From positions 124,001-188,000 of the forward strand of contig NZ_FNAM01000001.1 of NCBI RefSeq assembly GCF_900101845.1: a DNA stretch of 64,000 nt, given 5' to 3'. The DNA is from Sporomusa acidovorans. GTDB taxonomy: Bacteria > Bacillota > Negativicutes > Sporomusales > Sporomusaceae. Of this stretch, positions 38,690 through 49,708 are shown in pieces. Below the pieces are notes generated by a model. That model was not told the DNA's origin. It searched no databases and saw only the letters and a list, made by a program, of their open reading frames with translations. The translations under genes and the position numbers were made by a program. Positions within the stretch are counted from its first letter, which is position 1. Each line of letters begins with the position of its first letter.

Positions 38690-40065
38690 CAGCGAATCAC
38701 CTTCAATGTCTTCCAGATATCTGAGAATATTTTAAGGACTGGCTGCATACTTGTTATCTTTTTGTACACAAACATACGCTTAGCCCGTTTAGGCATTGGA
38801 TATACCCTTGAAATCTGGTATGCCGTTTCATTTGCCATCCGGGAATATAAATCAAAAGCGTAAGGGATATCGCGCATTAGCTTAGCGGCACCAGCATTAG
38901 CCTTTAAATCCTGCATGACAAAGCTTTCCGTGAGCAATTTTGAATATAAAGATAAGTTATTCACAGAGTAATCCCGCTTAATTTTTGCCCTATAAAGGGC
39001 TTTAGCTGCATAAAATCCTGACCACATAGCAAGGTTTATACCATGGGTGCCATTGACCAGTCCGCCTGCATCACCCACAATTACAAGACCTGAATGCACT
39101 AACTGGGGAATGGCATAAAATCCTCCTTCAGGAATCAATGCTCCGCCATATTCGATCGTTTCGCCCCCGGCAATCAGTCGCTGTATATAGGGGTGTTTTT
39201 TTATGCGTTCTAAAAGATCGTTGGGGTTTAGTCCAGCCTGGGCAAAATTGGCTACTGACATGCCAACATTAAGATTTATGCTTTCTTTAAAAATATGTAT
39301 GGAGCCGGTTCCATTAAACCCGGCTGTTGGATAACCAATCAACCCAATAATCGCCCCCTGGCCTGGCAGCAAATTAAATCTTTCTTCAATTATATTTGCT
39401 GGTAAAGCAATCGTCTCTTTCACATATAAAGACATGTCCTCCGGCGTTACCCGGGGTGAAAGACCTGACCGTTCAGCTACCAGAGAATTAGCGCCGTCTG
39501 CCAAAATAGTAATGTCAGACCAAAAACTGTTTTTATCGGTATCCAGCATTTGAACACCAACAGCTTGATTTTTATCATTAAATAAGACTTGTTCCACAGT
39601 ATGATTGAAAAGCAGTTGAGCACCGGCTTTAGCCGCCTTATCCGCCAACCATTTATAAAGATTAACTCGTTTAACTGAAAACCGATTATAAGGTGCAGCA
39701 GCAAGTTGTGTACTTTGAAATCTTGAGGAAAGAACAGAGTCTTCCGTCATTAACCAATAGGATTGATCGGTAATGAGTCGTTCACAAATACACTCCTCCC
39801 AAAAGTTTGGGAAAAGTTTATGCGTATGCTCAGCCATAATACTAACTCCGCCACAGTTTTTTGCTCCTGCGCAAGGCCCACGTTCGATGACAAGGACATT
39901 AAGTCCGTCACGCGCCAGAAAGTAGGCTGCTGTTAGTCCTGCAGGACCGGCTCCAGCAACAATAACATCATATTTTTTTTCTGTCACGCTAGCCTCTGGC
40001 TGCCTAACAATTGCATTGCCGGTTATTTTATGTGGCTTTTTAGCGTCATACCAATGTTTTAACAT
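38689..40065 (-). CDS. fixC: FixC-like flavoprotein (electron-transfer flavoprotein-quinone oxidoreductase family)
   Basis: The 458-residue protein has an N-terminal FAD-binding Rossmann motif VAGAGPAGLTAAYFLARDG, followed by PCAGAKNCGG and, near residue 300, VGDAGGLVNGTHGINLAMWSG. It matches FixC of the FixABCX electron-bifurcating or quinone-linked complex. I chose the ATG at 40065, preceded by GGGTGAG; a TTG four codons upstream overlaps that site. It forms an operon with fixX on the minus strand, divergent from guaB. Confidence 0.93.
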   Translation of the reverse strand: MLKHWYDAKKPHKITGNAIVRQPEASVTEKKYDVIVAGAGPAGLTAAYFLARDGLNVLVIERGPCAGAKNCGGVSIMAEHTHKLFPNFWEECICERLITDQSYWLMTEDSVLSSRFQSTQLAAAPYNRFSVKRVNLYKWLADKAAKAGAQLLFNHTVEQVLFNDKNQAVGVQMLDTDKNSFWSDITILADGANSLVAERSGLSPRVTPEDMSLYVKETIALPANIIEERFNLLPGQGAIIGLIGYPTAGFNGTGSIHIFKESINLNVGMSVANFAQAGLNPNDLLERIKKHPYIQRLIAGGETIEYGGALIPEGGFYAIPQLVHSGLVIVGDAGGLVNGTHGINLAMWSGFYAAKALYRAKIKRDYSVNNLSLYSKLLTESFVMQDLKANAGAAKLMRDIPYAFDLYSRMANETAYQISRVYPMPKRAKRMFVYKKITSMQPVLKIFSDIWKTLKVIR

Positions 40066-40122
40066 ATACTCACCCAACTTTAGTTTACACTTTGCGCAAT
40101 AAAATTATAGGAAAAAGCATAA

Positions 40123-41670
<1,548 letters not shown>

Positions 41671-41691
41671 TAAGGAAGCTATATACATTAA

Positions 41692-41725
41692 AAAAATGCT
41701 TTGGACATTTGTCCAAAGCATTTTT
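41692..41725. terminator. Bidirectional intrinsic terminator between guaB and the deacetylase gene
   Basis: A perfect 16-bp stem (AAAAATGCTTTGGACA with its complement) has a 2-base top and A/T-runs on both sides. It serves the convergent guaB and polysaccharide deacetylase genes. Confidence 0.92.
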
Positions 41726-42655
41726 CTACCAAGGCGACGGTGTTTCAAAATTAACCACGCGAAACTCAAACTGACGGTCTTTAAAAAATTTTATAATATC
41801 CGGCAAAGCTTTCACCGTTTCGGCATGTCCCCGGCCATCATGCATAAGCAATGTCGCATGGCTCCACAAATTTTTGTTATCCATTTGTGCAATTATGTTA
41901 TTTATTATCCCGTTCGCTTTCGCCTTGGAGGCATCGCCTGAACTAACATTCCAACCAACTTCGACATAGCCAAGTTTTTTTAGGGTTTCCCAATATTCTT
42001 TGGTAAAACTTCCGGCTGAGCCACCAGGTGCTCTGGAAATGCGCGGTCGCACGCCAATTACATTTTTTATAATTTCATCAGTGTGACGAAGTTGGGAAAA
42101 ATAAGCGTTAGTTGACTGATAAAGCTCGCGGTATACATGATTGTATGAATGATTACCAATAGCGTGACCATCTTGATAAATTCGGCGCAAAACCTCCGGA
42201 TATTTTTCGACTTGAGTACCTACTACAAAGAAGGTTGCCTTTATGCCGTTTTTTTTCAAAATATCAAGCACAGCCGGTGTATTTTCCGGCTCAGGCCCAT
42301 CGTCAAAAGTAAGGTAAATTACTCTTTGCCCGTAATACGGACTTACTTTTGGTGTTGCTAATTCTAATCCTTTTTCCTGCCTCTCCTCAATTGTAAAAAG
42401 ATCATATACCGGTTTTGCCGCTGGAGGAGGATTCTCAGGATTTTCGTTCATAAAGTAGGCATCAACTGCATTGTCAGTCATGGTATAATGATTTGTAGCA
42501 ATTGGAATTTCCTGATCAGAAGTTATATCAGCTACCGGAGTTGAAAGGGTAGAGTCAGCAAAGGCCAGCAAAACCAAAGGAGAAGACACTAATATAGTAA
42601 GGCACACGGCACTTAACGCGCAAATTGCCTGAAAGAATTTCGTTTTATGTCTCAT
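41726..42655 (-). CDS. Secreted polysaccharide deacetylase (NodB/CE4)
   Basis: The 309-residue protein has a signal peptide or N-terminal anchor (hydrophobic about 8-33), a linker of about 60 residues and a NodB domain with YLTFDDGPEP, NHSYNH (metal His) and RAPGGSAG. CE4 enzymes deacetylate peptidoglycan amino sugars or related glycans; PdaA-type members act in spore cortex. Substrate cannot be determined here. The ATG at 42655 follows CAGGAG; the longer frame is less likely since it would put polar residues before the signal. It is divergent from the class A PBP gene. Confidence 0.92.
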   Translation of the reverse strand: MRHKTKFFQAICALSAVCLTILVSSPLVLLAFADSTLSTPVADITSDQEIPIATNHYTMTDNAVDAYFMNENPENPPPAAKPVYDLFTIEERQEKGLELATPKVSPYYGQRVIYLTFDDGPEPENTPAVLDILKKNGIKATFFVVGTQVEKYPEVLRRIYQDGHAIGNHSYNHVYRELYQSTNAYFSQLRHTDEIIKNVIGVRPRISRAPGGSAGSFTKEYWETLKKLGYVEVGWNVSSGDASKAKANGIINNIIAQMDNKNLWSHATLLMHDGRGHAETVKALPDIIKFFKDRQFEFRVVNFETPSPW

Positions 42656-42783
42656 GTAGCACTCCTGTTTGAATAATATAGTAGCTGCGTATATTTTTTG
42701 TATATTCTCTGCCAAACAGGCTATTCCTGCATGTAAAAGTAAGGAAGCTTGGGGATACTATTTTCTAAGAGGAGTGTTTATTT

Positions 42784-44769
42784 ATGAAAAACTTTAGTAA
42801 TAGAATTATTATCCTTGCTCTCTTATTTATCACGCTATCTAATACCTGTTTTGCATTTTGGGGCTTGCCTGGAACCGACAATTTAAATGATTTGAATCTA
42901 GTGGCAGCTACTCAAGTATTTGATATAAATGGCCAGCTAATCTCCAAATTATTCGAAGAAAACCGAGTAGTGGTAACGATTAACAATATGTCCCCCTATA
43001 TTCAACAAGCCATTATCGCTAATGAAGATACGCGTTTTTATAGTCATTTCGGTATAGATCCTATTGGTATTCTTCGGGCAATAATGGTCAATATCCGCCA
43101 TGGCGGACTGGTGGAAGGCGGCAGTACCATAACTCAGCAACTAGCCAAAAACATGTTTTTAACGCAAGATAGAACATTTGTTCGTAAAATAAAAGAGGCC
43201 TTATTGGCCATGATTATTGATTACAAGTTTTCCAAACAGGAAATCCTGCAGGCGTACCTGAACCAGATTTATTTTGGCGAAGGGGCTTACGGAGTAGAGG
43301 CTGCCGCCCAAATGTATTTTGGCAAACATGCAAAAGATCTATCGTTGTCCGAAAGTGCAATGTTGGCAGGACTACCGCGTGGTCCTAACATTTACTCGCC
43401 ATATATTGATTTACAGGCTGCTACAGCACGCCGCGCAATAGTCCTGGATGGTATGGTCAAGGAAGGCTATATAACGGCTCAGGAAGCTCAAAATGCCAAA
43501 AATGAACCTATTAAACTTGCCGGCAAAAAAAGGCGAGTAGTACAAGCTTCCTATTTTTTAGACTATGTGGCCAAAGAATTAGTTGACCGTTATGGCACTA
43601 GCCGGGTCTATAAAGGCGGGCTTAGAGTGTATACAACCCTCGATATAGCCCAGCAGCAAGCAGCGGAAGCTGTTTTGGGACAACTGCAAGGAGCAGTACT
43701 GGCTCTTGATCCGAAAACAGGTTATGTAAAAGCTATGGTTGGCGGACGCAATTACGAAGAAAGCCAAATTAACCGGGTGTTTGCCGAAGTCCGGCAGCCA
43801 GGCTCGGCTTTTAAACCCTTTTTATACGCAGCCGCACTTAATCAAGGACTCGCTGCCAATGCGATTATTATTGATGAACCGGTTAATATAAATGGTTATT
43901 CGCCAACTAACTATGATAAAAAATATCGTGGCCCAATCACAATGAAAAAGGCATTACGCTGGTCGGTTAATGTAGCTGCAGTAAAGCTCGGGCAACAAAT
44001 TGGCATCGGCCAAGCGTTAAGTCTTGCACAAAACCTGGGAATTACTACTTTGGCACCTGAAGATAACAATCTGGCTTCGGCGCTAGGCGGACTCACCAAA
44101 GGAGTAAATCTATGGGAATTGACAGCAGCGTATACCGCTTTTGCTAATAACGGCATCTTATCCAAACCAATAGCAATCGTTAAGGTTCTTGATGAAAATG
44201 GGCAAATTCTTGAGGAAGCTAAACTAGAACAACAAGCGGCTCTTAAACCTGAAACAGCTTATATTTTAACAGATATGCTCAAAGGAGTCTTACAAGACGG
44301 CACAGCAACGCCAGCTAATCTTGGCCGCCCGGCTGCCGGTAAAACAGGAACTACAGATAATTATGAAACTGCCTGGTTTATTGGCTACACTCCCGATGTA
44401 GTTGTCGGAATCTATGTTGGCAATGACAACCGCAAACCAGTAGGCATCTCAGGTACTGAGGTCTCGGCAATGTGGGGTAAAATGGTTTCTAAAATAATTG
44501 CCAATACGCCACCTACTGACTTTCCCATACCTCCTAATGTGGTAGCCGGTATCCCTATTTGTACAAATACCGGTAAACTAGCTACAAGCGGCTGCAAGGA
44601 GGTCGAATATAGTGCCTTTATTCAGGGAACTCAGCCAACGGCACCGAGAATAGAAGACTGGATTAAGCAGGGAACAACTCCCAATGAGACTAAACCGCAA
44701 GCACCTGATCAAGAACAAAAGAGGCAGCCTTTCTGGAAATGGCCCTGGTCGAGATTGCCGTCATTTTAA
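42784..44769 (+). CDS. Class A penicillin-binding protein (PBP1A-like)
   Basis: The 661-residue bifunctional enzyme has a signal anchor, a GT51 glycosyltransferase domain (EDTRFYSHFGIDPIGILRA, GGSTITQQLAKN) and a transpeptidase domain with RQPGSAFK (catalytic Ser), SVN and KTGTT. The C-terminal tail is Pro/Gln-rich. It polymerises and cross-links peptidoglycan. The ATG at 42784 is preceded by GAGGAG. It lies next to wecG/tagA-like and lipid synthesis genes. Confidence 0.95.
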   Translation: MKNFSNRIIILALLFITLSNTCFAFWGLPGTDNLNDLNLVAATQVFDINGQLISKLFEENRVVVTINNMSPYIQQAIIANEDTRFYSHFGIDPIGILRAIMVNIRHGGLVEGGSTITQQLAKNMFLTQDRTFVRKIKEALLAMIIDYKFSKQEILQAYLNQIYFGEGAYGVEAAAQMYFGKHAKDLSLSESAMLAGLPRGPNIYSPYIDLQAATARRAIVLDGMVKEGYITAQEAQNAKNEPIKLAGKKRRVVQASYFLDYVAKELVDRYGTSRVYKGGLRVYTTLDIAQQQAAEAVLGQLQGAVLALDPKTGYVKAMVGGRNYEESQINRVFAEVRQPGSAFKPFLYAAALNQGLAANAIIIDEPVNINGYSPTNYDKKYRGPITMKKALRWSVNVAAVKLGQQIGIGQALSLAQNLGITTLAPEDNNLASALGGLTKGVNLWELTAAYTAFANNGILSKPIAIVKVLDENGQILEEAKLEQQAALKPETAYILTDMLKGVLQDGTATPANLGRPAAGKTGTTDNYETAWFIGYTPDVVVGIYVGNDNRKPVGISGTEVSAMWGKMVSKIIANTPPTDFPIPPNVVAGIPICTNTGKLATSGCKEVEYSAFIQGTQPTAPRIEDWIKQGTTPNETKPQAPDQEQKRQPFWKWPWSRLPSF

Positions 44770-44825
44770 ACTTGTGGTACAATGTGCTAGGATAGTAAAA
44801 TATAACAAGGAGTTAACATTTTTCT

Positions 44826-45554
44826 GTGAGTAAGAAAGCAACCGTCTTAAACGTGACAATCGATACTGTTACCATGTCAGAAGCAGTAGCTATACTTGAA
44901 CAGTATATTCGAGAAAAAACACCGCACTTAGTAGCAACTGCCAATGCCGAAATGGTTATGCTGGCACAAAAAGATCTAGAACTGGCCTGTATTCTTGAAC
45001 AATGTGATTTAGTAGTACCGGACGGAGCTGGTGTAGTATGGGCAGCAAGATATCAAGGATATACTATACTTGAACGTGTAGCCGGATACGATTTAACGCA
45101 AAATATTTTATCAGAAGCTGCAAGCAAAGGATATCGCGTCTTCATGTTTGGTAGTCAGCCTGAAATTATTAACAAGGCCAAAGCTGCGGCTTTAGAACGT
45201 TATCCGGGCTTATGTATATGCGGGACAAGACACGGATTTTTTTCCTCTGAGGACGAGTCTGACATTATTAACACGATTACTGCCGCAAAACCTGACATAT
45301 TATTAGCCGCCTTGGGCGTTCCCAAACAAGAAAAGTGGCTGGCTAGAAATTTAACAAAACTTAATGTTCCTGTGTGTATGGGAGTGGGGGGGACTTTTGA
45401 TGTCATGGCCGGCGCAGTCAGACGGGCCCCACTATGGATGCAGCGCACCAGCCTTGAATGGTTATTTCGTCTGCTTTGTCAACCGCAACGCGTAATCAGA
45501 ATGCTAGTCTTACCAAAGTTTGCTCTAAAAATCATAGGGAAGAAAAAATATTAG
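44826..45554 (+). CDS. WecG/TagA/CpsF family glycosyltransferase (GT26)
   Basis: The 242-residue protein has NAEMVMLAQKD, VPDGAGVVWAARYQG and LGVPKQEKWLARN, the GT26 signatures. TagA transfers N-acetylmannosamine to undecaprenyl-linked GlcNAc in teichoic acid synthesis and WecG a related sugar in enterobacterial common antigen. The GTG at 44826 follows AAGGAG. Its acceptor here is unknown. It is followed after 82 bases by psd. Confidence 0.9.
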   Translation: MSKKATVLNVTIDTVTMSEAVAILEQYIREKTPHLVATANAEMVMLAQKDLELACILEQCDLVVPDGAGVVWAARYQGYTILERVAGYDLTQNILSEAASKGYRVFMFGSQPEIINKAKAAALERYPGLCICGTRHGFFSSEDESDIINTITAAKPDILLAALGVPKQEKWLARNLTKLNVPVCMGVGGTFDVMAGAVRRAPLWMQRTSLEWLFRLLCQPQRVIRMLVLPKFALKIIGKKKY

Positions 45555-45636
45555 ACAAAGTAAACTACTTATACTATACTGATATATTGAACTTGCTTTT
45601 TCAATACTACAAGTTTTTGGGCAGGGGGGTGGATGG

Positions 45637-46278
45637 ATGATAAGAACTCCTATAGTTAAAGAAGGATATTTATATATCGCCATACTGGGACTGGTCACAT
45701 GTATTGCTGCGCTAACCCTGGGTGCCCTGTGGGCTATTATTCCGGGTGTACTGACAGCCTTTGTTACCTTCTTTTTCCGTAATCCCACTCGCGACATACC
45801 TGATAATGATAATTTAATTGTATCTCCTGCTGACGGCAAAGTAATGGGTGTTACGGAAGTGTATGATGACCAGTTTCTAAATGATAAAGGCATAAAAGTC
45901 ACTATCTTTTTATCTATATTTGATGTTCATGTAAATCGCAGTCCTGTACAAGGTGAAATTAAATACCAACAATATACTTGCGGCAGATTTAAACCCGCAT
46001 ATAAAGAATCGGCATCTTGTGAAAATGAACGTCATGCTATTGGTCTGGAAAATAACAAAATGCGCATTTTAGTTACGCAAATCGCCGGGATATTAGCCAG
46101 GCGTATAGTATCCTGGGTTACATTAGGAACTGTTCTGAAACAGGGTGAACGTTATGGACTTATCAAATTTGGATCTTGTACTGAGCTTGTTGTACCAACA
46201 ACAGTTGAAATCCTGGTAAAAAAGGGGGATAGGGTAAAAGGCGGAAAAACGGTAATAGGGAGGGTAAAGGAAGAGTGA
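45637..46278 (+). CDS. psd: Phosphatidylserine decarboxylase
   Basis: The 213-residue proenzyme has an N-terminal membrane segment and the processing site near the C-terminus: IKFGSCTELVV, where Gly-Ser cleavage creates the pyruvoyl group. Bacterial short (type II) Psd proteins use FGS or LGS at this place. It makes phosphatidylethanolamine from phosphatidylserine. It overlaps pssA by 4 bases. Confidence 0.93.
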   Translation: MIRTPIVKEGYLYIAILGLVTCIAALTLGALWAIIPGVLTAFVTFFFRNPTRDIPDNDNLIVSPADGKVMGVTEVYDDQFLNDKGIKVTIFLSIFDVHVNRSPVQGEIKYQQYTCGRFKPAYKESASCENERHAIGLENNKMRILVTQIAGILARRIVSWVTLGTVLKQGERYGLIKFGSCTELVVPTTVEILVKKGDRVKGGKTVIGRVKEE

Positions 46279-46946
46279 AAAACGCTATTCCTAATATATT
46301 AACTGCATCCAATCTGGTATTTGGCGTATTTGCCATTATTTTTACGTTTCAAAACCATTTTACTATGGCGGCATATTTTATTGTTGCCGCTATGATTGCT
46401 GATGGCTTAGATGGCCGGGTTGCCCGTTATTTTGGTGTCAGCGGCGACTTCGGCAAAGAACTTGATTCACTTTGCGATCTGGTTTCCTTTGGTGTAGCTC
46501 CTGCAATGCTGGCCTATGCCTTTTTACTTAAAGATTTCGGGTTACCAGGCGCTTTTATCGCTGCTGCTTTTGCAACTTGTGGTGCATTGCGGTTAGCTAG
46601 ATTTAATGTTAATACCAGCAAAGTAAAAGGTTTTTTTATGGGGTTGCCAATACCTGCTGCCGGCTGTGTAATAGCAACCTTTGTCATGCTGGGTATGAAA
46701 CCGTCTGGTTGGTTTTTCCCTTTATTGGTAGCAGTTTTTGCCTATTTAATGATCAGTACTATCCGTTATCCTGATTTTAAAGGCAAAGATGGAGAACCAA
46801 TTCGATTAATTCCGGTTGTTATAACTGTGGCAATAGGCGTATATATACTATTCTTAACACTTAATGCTTTTTTGTTTGTTCCTTTTTTTGCTTATGCGCT
46901 ATTTGGCATTTTAAATACATTGTTTGGTGTCTTTGATCACCGTTAA
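46275..46946 (+). CDS. pssA: CDP-diacylglycerol-serine O-phosphatidyltransferase
   Basis: The 223-residue membrane protein has the CDP-alcohol phosphatidyltransferase signature DGLDGRVARYFGVSGDFGKELDSLCD and several membrane helices. It makes phosphatidylserine, the substrate of Psd. The GTG at 46275 overlaps the psd stop (GTGA), so translation is coupled. The pair shows that the organism can make phosphatidylethanolamine. Confidence 0.95.
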   Translation: MKNAIPNILTASNLVFGVFAIIFTFQNHFTMAAYFIVAAMIADGLDGRVARYFGVSGDFGKELDSLCDLVSFGVAPAMLAYAFLLKDFGLPGAFIAAAFATCGALRLARFNVNTSKVKGFFMGLPIPAAGCVIATFVMLGMKPSGWFFPLLVAVFAYLMISTIRYPDFKGKDGEPIRLIPVVITVAIGVYILFLTLNAFLFVPFFAYALFGILNTLFGVFDHR

Positions 46947-47096
46947 TCATTGTTTATCCTGCCAGGTCTGCCAGCAACAAAATAATCATTTACCCCAAAA
47001 CTTTGCATATGATGTATATGAAAAGTTTCAGGAAAACCGTTAACATCCTGTCAGTCATGCGCATCTCAACACAGGATTTTGTAAGGAGAATAGTCC

Positions 47097-48380
47097 ATGA
47101 ATTATATATTTGATTACATAATGATTCCTATGCAACTCATTATTGTATTTTTTACACTATACTACTTTGTCATCGCATTTTTTGGCATTTGCAAACGGCA
47201 TGAAGACAAAATTCTCACACCAAAAAATACATTTGCAGTTATTGTAGCTGCCCACAATGAGGAGCAGGTCATTGGTCAGTTGGTTGAAAACCTGCATGTA
47301 CTTAATTATCCACGGAATCTTTATGACATTTATGTCATTGCCGATAATTGCAAAGATAAGACAGCTCAAATTGCAAAAAATGCCGGTGCTATCGTATATG
47401 AGCGTTTTAACCTCGAACAGCGGGGTAAAGGTTATGCAATGGAATGGATGTTTGAAAAACTTTTTTCCCAAAAAAAGCAATATGACGCTGTAGTTGTATT
47501 TGACGCTGACAATCTGGTAGATACGAATTTTCTTTTAGAAATGAATAACCGCTTGTGCAAAGGTGAAAAAGTTATTCAAGGCTATCTTGACGCCAAAAAC
47601 CCTAATGACACCTGGATTTCTGCTACCTTTGCCATTTCATTCTGGGTAGTTAATCATGTTTGGCACCTAGCTAAATATAACTTAGGCTTATCCAGTGTGT
47701 TAGGCGGTACCGGCATGTGTATTTCGACAGATATTCTCAAAAGATTTGGCTGGGGTGCTACCTGCCTTACAGAAGATATGGAATTTACAATGAAAGTACT
47801 ATTAATCGGCATTCGCACCACCTGGGCACATGATGCCATTGTATATGACGAAAAGCCACTTACATTTAAGCAAGCCTGGAACCAACGGAAACGTTGGGCT
47901 CAAGGCCATTTTGATGTCGCCGGCCGTTTTATTCCAAAACTTATAGCCGAAGGAATAAAACGGCGTGATATTAGAATTTTAGATGGTGTACTTCATCTGG
48001 TTCAACCCCATTTCTTACTTTTATCGACAACATTTGTCCTATTAAGCTATCTTTATCATGTGACCCCATTCTATACAAATATCCTATATATGGTTCTGCC
48101 TGTTGAAGTGTGGACAGTTATTGCCATTGGGCAATATATCTTTCCGGCGATTATCCTTTTAAAAATTCGTGCAAACTGGAAAACTTGGTTTTATTCTCTA
48201 TTCTATCCATTGTTTATTTACAGTTGGATACCGATAACTTTCCTAGGGTTTCTACACCGCCATGAACGTGACTGGAGCCATACCGCGCATACCCGTAGTC
48301 TGAGTTATCACGATATACTCTTAAGCAATTCAGACGAATTTTCTAAGGAAAACCTCCTAAGTAAGCAAGTGATTAAATAA
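47097..48380 (+). CDS. Membrane glycosyltransferase family 2
   Basis: The 427-residue protein has an N-terminal membrane helix, a GT2 domain with AAHNEEQVIGQLV, the metal site FDADNLVD, TEDMEF and the QRKRW motif of processive enzymes, followed by three or four C-terminal helices. It could polymerise a beta-linked polysaccharide or transfer a single sugar; the motif set does not settle this. The ATG at 47097 follows AAGGAG. It is followed by a terminator. Confidence 0.9.
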   Translation: MNYIFDYIMIPMQLIIVFFTLYYFVIAFFGICKRHEDKILTPKNTFAVIVAAHNEEQVIGQLVENLHVLNYPRNLYDIYVIADNCKDKTAQIAKNAGAIVYERFNLEQRGKGYAMEWMFEKLFSQKKQYDAVVVFDADNLVDTNFLLEMNNRLCKGEKVIQGYLDAKNPNDTWISATFAISFWVVNHVWHLAKYNLGLSSVLGGTGMCISTDILKRFGWGATCLTEDMEFTMKVLLIGIRTTWAHDAIVYDEKPLTFKQAWNQRKRWAQGHFDVAGRFIPKLIAEGIKRRDIRILDGVLHLVQPHFLLLSTTFVLLSYLYHVTPFYTNILYMVLPVEVWTVIAIGQYIFPAIILLKIRANWKTWFYSLFYPLFIYSWIPITFLGFLHRHERDWSHTAHTRSLSYHDILLSNSDEFSKENLLSKQVIK

Positions 48381-48408
48381 AAGGTGAGTTAATGCTCATC
48401 TTTTTTTG
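48381..48408 (+). terminator. Intrinsic terminator after the GT2 gene
   Basis: The stem GGTGAG/CTCATC (one G-U pair) with a short loop is followed by seven T. Confidence 0.75.
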
Positions 48409-48414
48409 TCCAGA

Positions 48415-48500
48415 CAGAAAGTATTCTTACCCTAGAGCAAACGACTACGGCATCTGCCGGCGTTCTAAAAGACTTGGCATAAGCCAAGTCCTTTTCCAAT
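48415..48500. repeat. Interspersed palindromic repeat, copy 4
   Basis: The order CAGAAAGT, ATTCTTAC, ACGACTACGG, CTGCCGG and GACTTGGC/GCCAAGTC with loop ATAA follows the same plan as the full copy at 12291-12409. The hairpin at 48470-48495 is followed by TTTTC and could terminate transcription. It lies between the GT2 gene and queD. Confidence 0.6.
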
Positions 48501-48584
48501 GATAATGAATACTTTGACACACAGTGCCAAAGTATATCTATATACCTCTATAAATAAGAATTGGTATACTAAGGAGGCATTATT

Positions 48585-48962
48585 ATGTATGAATTAACGA
48601 TTATTACTGAGTTTGAAGCAGCTCACCAATTACCCGACTATCCGGGTAAATGTAGCCGTTTACACGGGCACAACTGGAAAGTGGAAGTAACCGTTTGCGG
48701 CCAGGAACTCAATCATTTAGGTATGGTTATGGATTTTAAAGACCTAAAGGCCGAGGTTGGCAAAGTAGTTGACACTCTTGATCACTATTACCTCAATGAT
48801 TTACCGGCATTTAAATCTACTAATCCCACCGCAGAATATATAGCAAAATATATATATGATACACTCGCTAATAACTCCGTTTTTCAACAGGGTATTAGCA
48901 TACGCTGTGTTCAAGTATGGGAATCCCCTCGGTCAGCTGTCAAGTATTGCCCGCAGGAGTAG
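48585..48962 (+). CDS. queD: 6-carboxytetrahydropterin synthase
   Basis: The 125-residue enzyme makes 6-carboxytetrahydropterin for queuosine and other 7-deazapurines. It has FEAAHQLPDYPGKCSRLHGHNWKVEV, which holds the zinc histidines and catalytic Cys, and DHYYLND. The ATG at 48585 follows AAGGAGG. It is followed after 2 bases by queE. queC is not adjacent. Confidence 0.95.
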   Translation: MYELTIITEFEAAHQLPDYPGKCSRLHGHNWKVEVTVCGQELNHLGMVMDFKDLKAEVGKVVDTLDHYYLNDLPAFKSTNPTAEYIAKYIYDTLANNSVFQQGISIRCVQVWESPRSAVKYCPQE

Positions 48963-48964
48963 AA

Positions 48965-49690
48965 ATGATCAACATTGTAGAAGTATTTTCCTCAATTCAA
49001 GGTGAAGGCTTATATGTGGGAACCAGGCAGGTATTTGTACGCTTGGCTGGCTGCAATCTGGCTTGTACTTACTGCGACACGCCTAACTCTCATCATACGG
49101 TAAAAAATGCTTTAGTTGAGCGAACTCCTGGAAAGCGCGATTTTGCCCAGCTGCCCATGCAATTCTCAATTGATAACCTTGCACGGCATATTAATTCTTT
49201 ATTGGCAGTTCCGCATCATTCTATTAGTCTGACAGGTGGTGAACCACTTTGTCAGGCAAAGATGATTGCTGAATTATTACCCCAGCTCAAAGCTCCCCTA
49301 TATCTTGAAACAAATGGAACTTTATTTCAGCAATTAGCCTTAGTTTTACCATATATTGATATAATCAGCATGGATATAAAACTACCAACTGTTACAGATA
49401 AACCCTATTGGCAAGAGCATAAAGAGTTTTTATTATTGGCCGCACGCAAAAATGTCTTTGTAAAAATTGTTGTCACTGGAAAAAGTCAGCAGACCGAATT
49501 GCAACAGGCGTTTGAGCTGGTAGCTTCTGTAGATCATCATATACCGGTAATTCTTCAGCCAGTTACACCGGTAAATGGCTGTGAAGCGGTTCTGCCTGAT
49601 GTTTTACTTTTTTATCAGGAAAAAGCGTTAACCTTGCTTAACGATGTCCGGGTTATACCGCAAACCCATAAATTTATGGGGTATTTATAG
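48965..49690 (+). CDS. queE: 7-carboxy-7-deazaguanine synthase, radical SAM
   Basis: The 241-residue radical SAM enzyme converts the QueD product to 7-carboxy-7-deazaguanine. The cluster motif is CNLACTYC and LTGGEPL follows. The start ATG at 48965 has GCAGGAG inside the queD end; a longer frame overlapping queD is not supported. The start EVFSSIQGEGLYVG is typical. Confidence 0.95.
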   Translation: MINIVEVFSSIQGEGLYVGTRQVFVRLAGCNLACTYCDTPNSHHTVKNALVERTPGKRDFAQLPMQFSIDNLARHINSLLAVPHHSISLTGGEPLCQAKMIAELLPQLKAPLYLETNGTLFQQLALVLPYIDIISMDIKLPTVTDKPYWQEHKEFLLLAARKNVFVKIVVTGKSQQTELQQAFELVASVDHHIPVILQPVTPVNGCEAVLPDVLLFYQEKALTLLNDVRVIPQTHKFMGYL

Positions 49691-49708
49691 CGTTAGGAGG
49701 TTATTTTT

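Noticed and set aside
41696-41941. An 81-codon plus-strand frame after guaB
   Set aside because: It begins in the bidirectional terminator and lies antisense to the deacetylase gene.
48500-48584. A preQ1 riboswitch before queD
   Set aside because: I looked for the short preQ1-I stem with its A-rich tail and saw no convincing match.
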